Source: Methanosarcinales archaeon
Lineage (GTDB): Archaea; Halobacteriota; Methanosarcinia; Methanosarcinales; Methanogasteraceae
Direction: 5' to 3'
Assembly: GCA_030672605.1 (NCBI GenBank)
Contig: DAOVGE010000001.1
Span: 1 to 5,326 of the forward strand
Length of the DNA stretch: 5,326 nt
Shown: positions 1-5,260 of the stretch, one piece after another
Layout of the letters: every line of letters begins with the position of its first letter
Position numbering within the stretch: position 1 is the stretch's first letter
Notes under the pieces: generated by a model
Told to the model about the DNA's origin: nothing
Databases searched by the model: none
What the model saw: only the letters and a program-made list of their open reading frames with translations
Position numbers and translations under genes: made by a program

Positions 1-60
1 CGCCTTTGCGCCTTCGCGTTAAATTGAGAACGCAAAGACGCGAGGACGCAAAGAACGAAA
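1..60 (+). repeat. Left terminal copy of GCAAAG-rich repeat
   Basis: This stretch is built from CGC-AAAG words and can fold on itself: CTTTGCGCCTTCGCG near the start is nearly complementary to the ACGCGAGGACGCAAAG part at 38-53, around an AT-rich centre at 20-29. The same pattern occurs in inverted orientation at the right edge of the window (5261-5326). The two share an exact 12-base core, AAAGACGCGAGG (34-45 here, reverse complement at 5280-5291), together with matching CGCCTTTGCG and AATTG words. Such repeats are known as dispersed intergenic elements in many genomes; no coding function is visible. Confidence 0.75.
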
Positions 61-92
61 ATCGCGGTTTATACCGGTGTCGAGTATATACT
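57..92 (+). repeat. 36-bp interspersed repeat, copy 1
   Basis: First of three diverged copies of one motif, the others at 801-836 and 1667-1703, all in the same orientation. The shared left part reads about AAAATCGCRGTTTATRCC and the right part ends in GAGTATAWAC. GTTTAT and the closing ATAAAC-like word can pair, giving a short imperfect stem. This copy forms the 3' end of the decayed transposase on the minus strand, so the last residues and stop codon of that reading frame come from the repeat. Confidence 0.6.
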
Positions 93-636
93 GTTGCGAC
101 CGATGTGATTATCGATGTGATACCAGTGCTGTTCGTCGCGCCCAACGACGCACGTCAATGCCCAGTAAGGAACCCCCCAACGACGTAAAAACAGGGGTTT
201 CTCCACGTCGTTGGTGTAACCGACCATATAAGGCATTACAACGGAAGGGCGGAAAGGTAAATACTTCATCTCCACTACCGTCATTTGCTTTTACTTTAAT
301 GCGCCGCAAACGAATTTCCGGCATTTTCACGGAATCCGGAAGGATGTCATACAATGCATACCCTTGCCGGATCATAACCGGGAAACGGTTCCGGATATTG
401 CACAATCATACCATCCAAATACTGGCGAAAAGCTGTAGCATCACCCAATATACGGTTGTACTCTTCCTCTTCGATGAATATGCAAATTTGTTTCGATTTA
501 TGTGCCAAAGGATCAAAATCTTTTTTCAAACTGCATTTTCTTTCGTGGATGGTTAACGGCGGGATAAACTCACGTTGTAATACCAAAGCATTTTGAAATC
601 TTCATTTTCATGTTTATAGGCGTCTTGAAGACTCAT
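69..636 (-). pseudogene. Transposase N-terminal half, broken by several frameshifts
   Basis: No single frame is open, but successive pieces in different minus-strand frames read as one protein of about 185 residues. It starts at ATG 636 (MSLQDAYKHENEDFKMLWYY), changes frame near 570, continues to about 375 with EEEEYNRILGDATAFRQYLD, changes frame again (ALYDILPDSVKMPEIRLRRI), and changes a third time near 280 (VVMPYMVGYTNDVEKPLFLR, then RRWGVPYWAL and GRNS). The MPYM.GYT..VEK.LFLRR.GVP.WAL pattern is one I associate with DDE-type transposases of archaea and cyanobacteria; I cannot name the IS family. The reading frame stops at 69-71, inside the 36-bp repeat, so the C-terminal half that would carry most of the catalytic domain is missing. 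It is non-functional as read. Sequencing error alone is an unlikely cause of three shifts together with a truncation. Confidence 0.7.
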
Positions 637-660
637 GAAGGAGCAGTATAGACTTATTAA

Positions 661-668
661 TTTATAAT
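661..668 (-). promoter_or_regulatory. Possible TATA box of the decayed transposase
   Basis: On the minus strand the word ATTATAAA, followed by TTAATAAG, lies about 28 bases upstream of the presumed transposase start codon at 636. That is the expected distance of an archaeal TATA box from a leaderless or near-leaderless start. There is no ribosome binding site before ATG 636. The surrounding sequence is very AT-rich, so a chance match is possible. Confidence 0.35.
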
Positions 669-800
669 ACGATTGACAAAGTGACTATTAATACAAGTAG
701 CCTTTTCGAGAACCACAGAATCCATCAGAATCAAGAGATTTACATCCCAAACTAAAAAGTAGCTGCCCGTATGCTAAATATGAGCTATGGTTCTATCTAT

Positions 801-836
801 AAAAAATCGCAGTTTATGCGGCGATACGTATAATCA
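801..836 (+). repeat. 36-bp interspersed repeat, copy 2
   Basis: This copy shares AATCGCAGTTTATGC with the family and is closest to the copy at 1667-1703 on its left side, where both begin ATAAAAA. Its right half (GTATAATC) is more diverged. Read on the minus strand it ends in CGATTTTTTATAG, a six-T run that could stop transcription coming from the thioredoxin-like gene. Its right edge coincides with the stop codon (834-836) of the short minus-strand coding remnant. Confidence 0.55.
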
Positions 837-926
837 ACGACCCACAGACTTAAGTGCAGAGCCTGTAACCCTCTCAACCAACTCACCATCCACCAATAAT
901 CGGATCCAGAGCCAATGTTCCCATGA
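834..926 (-). pseudogene. C-terminal gene tail in frame after the thioredoxin stop
   Basis: Directly behind the TAA stop of the thioredoxin-like gene, the same minus-strand frame stays open for 30 codons to a TGA at 834-836. It reads LLVDGELVERVTGSALKSVG near its end, with a purine-rich first-position codon pattern typical of real coding sequence; the first ten or so residues (tryptophan-rich) look less natural. There is no start codon at its head. I do not recognise the family. It is either a tail left from a deleted gene or a chance open frame; readthrough of the TAA is possible but unsupported. Confidence 0.35.
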
Positions 927-1271
927 TTACTTACCTAATTCCATGTCCAGTATTTTTATCACCTGGTCCTTGTTTTGTATGCTGCTTGTGGCTGCTACGG
1001 CGCCCCCATTCTTGAAATATACTGTGAACGGCAAACCCATGAACGATGCACAGTCAGGCAAATTTTTGATAAAGTCTGCCGCAGGGATGTCAAAATCCTG
1101 GTCATAGAATGTGATGTGTGGATATGCCGGTTCCAATTCTTCCATAATACCATAGACGGGAAGGCACATCGGACCCATTCTGCCGCAGCAAATCATGACC
1201 TTTTCATTGTTTTTCACGGCTTCCTTGACTTCTTGTTCCGTTTCCAGGTGTTTCAGATTTGTGTATAACAT
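927..1271 (-). CDS. Thioredoxin-fold protein with atypical cysteine motif
   Basis: A complete 114-residue protein. Its length, the beta strand before the motif (KVMI), the cysteine-bearing motif at the start of a helix, and GLPFTVYFKNG at residues 79-89, with the cis-proline Pro81, all fit the thioredoxin fold. The usual WCGPC site is replaced by CCGRMGPMC at 28-36: Cys28, Cys29 and Cys36 are present, and a methionine or glycine sits where the nucleophilic cysteine would be. A fourth cysteine is Cys74. Thioredoxin-fold proteins act as cytosolic disulfide reductases or redox carriers; whether this variant does so is inference, and its partner is unknown. The start at 1271 is chosen because GGAGAG lies 8 bases upstream and a TATA box lies further up; a longer form from TTG 1319 would run through that TATA box. 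It is a single-gene unit, the only intact gene in the left half. Confidence 0.85.
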   Translation of the reverse strand: MLYTNLKHLETEQEVKEAVKNNEKVMICCGRMGPMCLPVYGIMEELEPAYPHITFYDQDFDIPAADFIKNLPDCASFMGLPFTVYFKNGGAVAATSSIQNKDQVIKILDMELGK

Positions 1272-1277
1272 TCTATT

Positions 1278-1283
1278 CTCTCC
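1278..1283 (-). promoter_or_regulatory. Ribosome binding site of the thioredoxin-like gene
   Basis: GGAGAG on the minus strand, with 8 bases between GGAG and the ATG at 1271. It decides the start of this gene in favour of the 114-residue form. Confidence 0.75.
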
Positions 1284-1305
1284 GTTGAAAATATTAGACT
1301 TCTTG

Positions 1306-1314
1306 CGATATAAA
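1306..1314 (-). promoter_or_regulatory. TATA box of the thioredoxin-like gene
   Basis: TTTATATCG on the minus strand is a good match to the archaeal TATA box. It lies about 39 bases before the start codon, which would place transcription start near 1285 and leave a short leader that just contains the GGAGAG site. Confidence 0.6.
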
Positions 1315-1319
1315 GTCAA

Positions 1320-1666
1320 CTATCTCATGATGAATCGCGTGGTATTCAAATAGATACCCACACATTTTGATTTTCTATCGGTTTGTTGCATTAGAAATGA
1401 ATTAGAAATGGTAATTAAGAAAAGTGTACGTGTTTAGCTGTACTTCACACCGCCACAAATTGAGCTTTTCAAACTCGCCGATTATCGAATTCGTGAGATT
1501 CGTCTACTCGTGCAATTCGTGTTAAAATCACAAATGCATACGAATATCTCGAATTACACGAATATGCTGCCACAAAATCCATAAATTCCGCTAAAAATTT
1601 GGATTATATCGTACAAGTAAAACTTATGCCCTTGTTTGTGGGCAGCATCGGTTTTCAGTCCGTCGA
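1320..1666. other. AT-rich gene-free stretch
   Basis: No frame here looks coding on either strand. It holds an 11-base tandem duplication (ATTAGAAATGA at 1390-1400, then ATTAGAAATG at 1401-1410), a cluster of ATTCGTG words (1486-1563), and a small perfect hairpin, TGCCC 1627-1631 with GGGCA 1640-1644. The composition is clearly more AT-rich than the gatA/gatC region. Confidence 0.6.
1486..1563 (+). repeat. ATTCGTG word cluster with inverted partner
   Basis: The left arm (1486-1524) carries direct words AATTCGTGAGATTCGTC and CAATTCGTG. The right arm (1539-1563) carries the inverse, ATACGAATATCTCGAATTAC followed by ACGAAT. The arms could form a long imperfect hairpin. This resembles the dispersed ATTCGTG-type intergenic repeats seen in many genomes; no function can be assigned. 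Confidence 0.5.
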
Positions 1667-1703
1667 TAAAAAGCGCAGTTTATGCCGGTCGCTGAGTATA
1701 AAC
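1667..1703 (+). repeat. 36-bp interspersed repeat, copy 3
   Basis: The best preserved copy. It starts TAAAAAGCGCAGTTTATGCC and ends GAGTATAAAC. GTTTATGC and GTATAAAC at its two ends can pair over eight positions with one G-U wobble, leaving a GC-rich loop. Its right edge lies four bases from the first recognisable codon of the HsdM fragment. Confidence 0.6.
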
Positions 1704-1707
1704 AGAT

Positions 1708-1785
1708 ACGGAAATCGAATTATACAGCTCTCTTTGGAAAAGCTGTGACGAGTTACGGGGTGGAGTGGATTCCTCGCAATACAAA
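1708..1785 (+). pseudogene. Fragment of type I restriction-modification methylase subunit HsdM
   Basis: These 26 codons read TEIELY followed by SSLWKSCDELRGGVDSSQYK. This matches the start of type I restriction-modification N6-adenine methyltransferase subunits, where LW...CDELRGGMDASQYKDYVL.LLF is the well-known N-terminal helical block (HsdM_N). The frame has a TAA at 1699-1701 and no start codon, so the N-terminus is cut at the 36-bp repeat. After SQYK the family continuation (DYVL.LLF.KYVSD) is absent and the sequence no longer looks coding. More than nine tenths of the protein, including the SAM-binding and NPPF catalytic motifs, is missing. It cannot be functional and marks a lost restriction-modification locus. 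Confidence 0.65.
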
Positions 1786-1856
1786 GCAGTGACGGGCAAT
1801 ACAAGAATCATGAATCCTCGGGCAAGCACCCGCACACCCACCCTCTCGTATGAACC

Positions 1857-2084
1857 GTTTCATCGCCGCTTGATTCGATCGCCCCCGCCGGAGATTGCGA
1901 GAATGACGTAATCCATCCCAGATCCGCTCGCAGCCGGACCTGCACAGTACTCAAGCAAGATTGCGGTGGCGGATCAGCAACGCCTGTAGAACTGCCTGGC
2001 GCAGATACGCAAGTAAGAACACTGGAAGAAGCACGCGAAAACCCAAAAGCTGCCACAATAATTACTATTGAGGCAAATAGATAA
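1857..2084 (+). pseudogene. Start-less coding fragment of unknown family
   Basis: This frame is open for 75 codons after a TGA at 1851-1853 and ends with TAA at 2082-2084, but has no ATG, GTG or TTG. Its second half looks truly coding, with G or A at most first codon positions: it runs GGGSATPVELPGADTQVRTL, then EEARENPKAATIITIEANR and stop. The first half (about 1857-1940) is less convincing. I do not recognise the family. It follows the HsdM fragment and precedes an antitoxin-like tail, so it may be part of the same decayed accessory block. It is probably the C-terminal end of a gene whose 5' part was deleted. Confidence 0.45.
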
Positions 2085-2088
2085 CTGA

Positions 2089-2205
2089 CGCGGCTTGAAA
2101 GTACGAGATCTGGTGCAATTGGAGAAGAGTCACGCTGCATACCGGGCAGGCGACCCTGTAACGATTGATGAGTACATCGCGCAACAGCGCAGGAACGACT
2201 GGTGA
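2089..2205 (+). pseudogene. Antitoxin-like C-terminal tail
   Basis: The frame begins right after a TGA at 2086-2088. The first usable start is TTG 2095, giving 36 residues, with no ribosome binding site. The sequence reads VRDLVQLEKSHAAYRAGDPV followed by TIDEYIAQQRRNDW and stop. A helix rich in E, K and R, ending in a G-x-(P/A)-V-T-(I/L)-D-E-hydrophobic tail, is typical of the C-terminal toxin-binding part of RelB/Phd-like antitoxins; this is similarity by eye only. The DNA-binding N-terminal part is missing and no toxin gene follows. It is convergent with gatA, whose stop codon lies only 8 bases further on. Confidence 0.45.
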
Positions 2206-2213
2206 CTGATGCG

Positions 2214-3617
2214 CTACCCGTTCACCTGCTCCACAACCGCGGCCACATCGAGAATCCGTGACTCCTCGAAGAACCCTCCGATTATCTGAAGTCCGATCGG
2301 AAGACCCCGCGTGCTTCCGCATGGCACTGATACCGAGGGCACGCCAGCGAGATTGATCGGAACCGTGTTCACGTCAGCGAGATACTGCGAGAGCGGATCC
2401 ACGAGTTCCCCGATTTCGAATGCCGGCATCGGCATCGTCGGTGCGATTAGGACATCAACGCTTCCGAATGCCGAATCAAAGTCCTGTTTCACAAGTGTTC
2501 GCACCTTCAGGGCTTTCAGATAATATTTGTCGTGATAGCCTGTTGATAGCGAGAATGTGCCGAGAATGATCCTTCGCTTGACCTCGTCTCCGAACCCGAG
2601 TGCACGCACATCCGAGTATGTTGTGGTCAAGTCCTTGTCCTCGGTGCGCAGACCGTACCTCATGCCATCGAATCTCGCCAGATTTGATGACGCCTCGCTC
2701 ATCGCAATGATGTAATATGCGGCAAGCGCGTAATCCGTGTACGGCATCTCAATCTCGGTGTATGTCGCCCCTTCTGCCTCGAGATCATGTATCCTGTTCC
2801 AGACCGCCTTCTCCACCGCGGGATTTATTCCTTCACCGAAATACTCCATGGGAACGCCGATAGCAAGCCCGCGCAGATCGCAGTTGATTGTTATGTTTGT
2901 ATCCGAGTCAACAGACGTTGAGTCCTTTGGGTCATAACCTGCAATAATCGAATACAGGAGCGCAACATCCCGCACGTTCGATGCGATCGGTCCGATCTGC
3001 TCAAGCGAGTTTGCATAAGCGATCAGTCCGTATCTGGACACCGCACCATACGTTGGCTTCAGCCCGACGACGCCGCAGAAGGATGCAGGACACCGAACAG
3101 ATCCGCCTGTGTCAGATCCAAGTGCGATCGCCACTTCTCCTGCGGCAACAGCGGCAGCGCTCCCGCCTGATGAGCCCCCTGGAACACAATTCGGGTTGTG
3201 CGGGTTTCTTGTCGGTCCATAGTAGCTGGACTCTGTGGATGAACCCATCGCGAACTCATCCATATTTGCTTTTCCGATGACGATTGCGCCTTCAGCGTAC
3301 AGACGTTCGATCACGGTGGCATTGTATGGGGGGATGTAACCATCAAGAATATGTGATGCGCAGGTCGTCCGGATGCCTTTCGTTGACATATTGTCCTTGA
3401 TTGCGATCGGAACACCGCTCAGTCTGCCGTTTGACTCTGATTCTCCTGAATCGATCACACGAGCCTGCCTGAGCGATTGATCTTCTGCTACTGTTATGAA
3501 TGTGTTAAATTCGTTCTTTCGGATGCGTTTAAGATGTTCAGCGACAACTGCCTCCGCAGAAGACTCTTTGATGCGCCGTGATACCTCAGTAATATTCATA
3601 GTGCGTATCATGGTCAC
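2214..3617 (-). CDS. gatA: Asp/Glu-tRNA amidotransferase subunit A (amidase)
   Basis: A complete 467-residue protein, the usual size for GatA. In the cytosol GatA hydrolyses glutamine to ammonia, which the GatCAB complex uses to turn Asp-tRNA(Asn) and/or Glu-tRNA(Gln) into Asn-tRNA and Gln-tRNA. The amidase signature is intact: catalytic Lys74 in IAIKDN, cis-Ser149 in PGGSSGGSAAAVAAG, and nucleophile Ser173 in GSDTGGSVRCPASFCG. The spacing matches the K79/S154/S178 triad of Staphylococcus aureus GatA with a constant shift of five. The C-terminal GLPIGLQIIGGFFEE block is also present. The start is GTG at 3617, with GAGG five bases upstream; it overlaps the gatC stop as GTGA, so translation is probably coupled. 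ATG 3611 is the alternative start. gatB does not follow, because the next sequence downstream is decayed and on the other strand. Confidence 0.97.
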   Translation of the reverse strand: MTMIRTMNITEVSRRIKESSAEAVVAEHLKRIRKNEFNTFITVAEDQSLRQARVIDSGESESNGRLSGVPIAIKDNMSTKGIRTTCASHILDGYIPPYNATVIERLYAEGAIVIGKANMDEFAMGSSTESSYYGPTRNPHNPNCVPGGSSGGSAAAVAAGEVAIALGSDTGGSVRCPASFCGVVGLKPTYGAVSRYGLIAYANSLEQIGPIASNVRDVALLYSIIAGYDPKDSTSVDSDTNITINCDLRGLAIGVPMEYFGEGINPAVEKAVWNRIHDLEAEGATYTEIEMPYTDYALAAYYIIAMSEASSNLARFDGMRYGLRTEDKDLTTTYSDVRALGFGDEVKRRIILGTFSLSTGYHDKYYLKALKVRTLVKQDFDSAFGSVDVLIAPTMPMPAFEIGELVDPLSQYLADVNTVPINLAGVPSVSVPCGSTRGLPIGLQIIGGFFEESRILDVAAVVEQVNG

Positions 3618-3892
3618 ACGATCCTCGGAGTCTTGAAATAGCCATCCTTCTCTTTCGGGGCGTTTGCGAGTACATCTTCCTGTTTCATCGATTCGGAGTC
3701 TGCATCTTCCCTGAATATATTGTGTAATGCAAGTACCTGGTATGTCGGCTCGACATTGGTATCTATTTCATCGATTTTCCCAAAATAATCAAGTATGTCG
3801 CTCATCTGCCCCGCATACTGCTTCTTTTCCTCTTCGCTCAGTTTTATGCGCGCAAGCCATCCGATGTGTTCGACTTCCTCGGGGGTGATCAT
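3614..3892 (-). CDS. gatC: Asp/Glu-tRNA amidotransferase subunit C
   Basis: A 92-residue protein with the full GatC pattern: ITPEEVEHIGWLARIKLSEE at the N-terminus, a helical ILDYFGKIDEIDT segment, VEPTYQVLALHNIFREDA in the middle, and NAPKEKDGYFKTPRIV at the end. GatC wraps around the GatA-GatB interface and stabilises the amidotransferase. The start at ATG 3892 matches where the family normally begins. The frame stays open upstream to ATG 3919 and GTG 3946, but the added residues are unlike GatC. None of these starts has a strong ribosome binding site, so translation may be leaderless; AATATGTA about 25-30 bases before 3892 is a weak TATA candidate. The stop overlaps the start of gatA. Confidence 0.93.
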   Translation of the reverse strand: MITPEEVEHIGWLARIKLSEEEKKQYAGQMSDILDYFGKIDEIDTNVEPTYQVLALHNIFREDADSESMKQEDVLANAPKEKDGYFKTPRIV

Positions 3893-3930
3893 GCGTTGCC
3901 ATTCACTGTTATTGTACATATTGGTATCGT

Positions 3931-4138
3931 TTATGCGGGCATACACCCCTGCCTGTACAAGTCGGGTACCACATCACTCATAATCTCAAGATATCTCACA
4001 CCCCGGATGTCCTTGTCATGCGCCGCAAGCTTCATGCCGCATCCCAGTTACCTTCCGCGAATCAAAAACCTCTTCCTCATTGGCACGCCAGAGCAGTCTT
4101 TCGTGAGAATCTCCGACCCCGGCAAGGTTTACAACCAT
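3931..4138 (-). pseudogene. Small gene of unknown function, split by one frameshift
   Basis: Two minus-strand frames each look coding and follow on from one another. The first runs from ATG 4138 to TGA 4016 (40 residues) and contains RLLWRANEEEVFDSRKVTG and RHEACG. The second runs to TAA 3931 and contains DIRGVRYLEIMSDVVPDLY, ending in RQGCMPA; it could start alone at ATG 4035 (34 residues). Removing one G near 4019-4022 joins them into a protein of about 68 residues. Both halves show a strong G/A bias at codon position one. I do not recognise the family. It lies just upstream of gatC on the same strand and starts only 18 bases from the divergent protease gene, leaving almost no room for promoters. 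It may be a pseudogene, a sequencing-error frameshift, or two very short genes. Confidence 0.45.
4128..4134 (+). promoter_or_regulatory. Possible TATA-like element of the A22 protease gene
   Basis: TTTACAA, within GGTTTACAACC, is centred about 26 bases before ATG 4157. This fits a leaderless archaeal transcript, and no Shine-Dalgarno sequence is seen before that ATG. The match to a TATA box is weak. Confidence 0.3.
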
Positions 4139-4156
4139 TGCCGCTCAAGTGCTACT

Positions 4157-5062
4157 ATGAAATCACTATCCGAGTACGTCCCGCTCATCGGGATGGCGGG
4201 GTTCATCATACTCGTGCAGGTGCTTGCGCTCATGATGGCGCAACCGATGGAATCGGGAGGGATGTGCGCAACCGATAATCCCGAGTCAGTATGGAATTCT
4301 GTATATTATATTGCAATTATACTAATATTCACGCTCTTCATCTTAATCATAATCAAGATGAACAAAAAGTACGTCCTCCATGGAATTCTGCTATTCGCGG
4401 TGGCAGCGACCATGTATTACGTCTTTATAACATTCATGGGAGTCGGTGCGTCTGTAACCCTGACTGCAATACTGACCGTACTTTTATACAAATTTCCTGA
4501 GTGGTATGTGGTCGATATCACAGGAATTCTCGTCGGAGCGGGTGCAAGCGCAATTCTCGGAATCTCGCTTGCGATTCTCCCGACAATTATCCTCTTGATC
4601 CTTCTCCTGGTCTACGATTTTATCTCCGTGTACAAGACCAAACACATGATCGCGCTCGCAGAGGGCGTGATGGAACTCCATGCACCGATTCTCTTCGTAG
4701 TTCCGAAGCGAAAGGATTACTCCTTCATGAAACAGGACTTCACCGCTGACGAGGACGGTGAGCGCGGCGCATACTTCATGGGACTTGGCGATGCTGTGAT
4801 GCCGACGATCCTTGTTGTCTCTGCAAACACATTCCTTCTGAAAGCATATCCGGACATGACGTTATTATTCGGGTACGCAGTCCTGCCCGCGGTTCTCGCA
4901 GCGGTCGGGACGCTGATTGGGTATGTGGCGCTGATGGCAGCCGTTGCGGGGGGAAAGCCGCAGGCGGGGCTGCCGTTCCTGAACACAGGTGCGATTGCCG
5001 GGTATGTTGTCGGGTGCCTCGTTGCTGGCGTATCGGTGCTGCCGCCGACACCGGTGGTGTGA
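4157..5062 (+). CDS. Presenilin/signal-peptide-peptidase-like A22 membrane aspartyl protease
   Basis: A complete 301-residue integral membrane protein, the same length as the structurally solved homologue from Methanoculleus marisnigri (mmPSH). Nine hydrophobic segments can be placed: about 9-28, 46-66, 72-92, 96-112, 116-134, 137-157, 205-228, 236-262 and 271-297. The catalytic aspartates are Asp154 in the YD motif (LLLVYDF, segment 6) and Asp212 in GLGD (segment 7). Their 58-residue spacing equals that of D162 and D220 in mmPSH. GLPFLN at 271-276 stands at the PAL motif position. A charged loop (158-204) separates segments 6 and 7. By family knowledge it cleaves transmembrane peptides within the membrane; its natural substrate is unknown. 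The start is ATG 4157: the frame is open back to 3866, but that stretch is not hydrophobic or protease-like and overlaps gatC. It is divergent from the gatC side and not in an operon. Confidence 0.93.
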   Translation: MKSLSEYVPLIGMAGFIILVQVLALMMAQPMESGGMCATDNPESVWNSVYYIAIILIFTLFILIIIKMNKKYVLHGILLFAVAATMYYVFITFMGVGASVTLTAILTVLLYKFPEWYVVDITGILVGAGASAILGISLAILPTIILLILLLVYDFISVYKTKHMIALAEGVMELHAPILFVVPKRKDYSFMKQDFTADEDGERGAYFMGLGDAVMPTILVVSANTFLLKAYPDMTLLFGYAVLPAVLAAVGTLIGYVALMAAVAGGKPQAGLPFLNTGAIAGYVVGCLVAGVSVLPPTPVV

Positions 5063-5260
5063 AATCTGAAAAGTCCATCTGACCGAACATGCTCAATAAC
5101 GAGTGGTAGGAACCACAAGATCACACAGTCTGCGAAGCAGCGGCACAGCCATCTCCACAAGATTTCTGTGTCAATCTCGTGTAATCTGTAATGGTCAATC
5201 CGACCATGAACACAAGAGCGACGATGCTCACACAACATGATCGCTAACAGAATGGTTTTC
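5063..5260. other. Gene-free tail with degenerate CACAGATTACACAG-type repeat
   Basis: No convincing gene. GGAACCACAAGATCACACAG at 5107-5126 and, in opposite sense, AGATTTCTGTGTCAATCTCG with TGTAATCTGTAATGGTC at 5160-5197 resemble a degenerate inverted repeat of the ACCACAGATTACACAG type. A similar degenerate word (GAACCACAGAATCCATCAG) occurs at 711-729. No T-rich terminator is evident right after the protease stop. Confidence 0.4.

Noticed and set aside
77..556. 159-residue plus-strand open frame
   Set aside because: It is the antisense shadow of the transposase remnant, whose minus-strand pieces give a recognisable protein.
1272..1319. Longer start (TTG 1319) of the thioredoxin-like gene
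   Set aside because: It would run through the TATA box and the GGAGAG site, both of which support ATG 1271.
1627..1644. Hairpin TGCCC/GGGCA as a terminator
   Set aside because: The stem is only five pairs, has no T-run after it, and no transcript is known to approach from either side.
57..1703. CRISPR array based on the three similar 36-bp repeats
   Set aside because: Spacing between copies is about 700-850 bases and unequal, the copies are diverged, and no cas gene is present.
1808..2140. 110-residue minus-strand open frame
   Set aside because: Composition is serine- and proline-rich shadow-like, and the opposite strand carries the more natural coding pattern (1857-2084).
3866..4156. N-terminal extension of the A22 protease by 97 residues
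   Set aside because: The frame is open, but the added sequence overlaps gatC, is not membrane-like, and homologues begin at the residue matching ATG 4157 with a total length of 301.
4717..5238. 173-residue minus-strand open frame
   Set aside because: It is antisense to the well-supported protease gene for most of its length and shows no family pattern.
5170..5240. Minus-strand frame reading like one membrane segment (VSIVALVFMVGLTI)
   Set aside because: Too short, no start codon or ribosome binding site, and it runs directly into the repeat-like ATTACAGATTACACG words; chance cannot be excluded.
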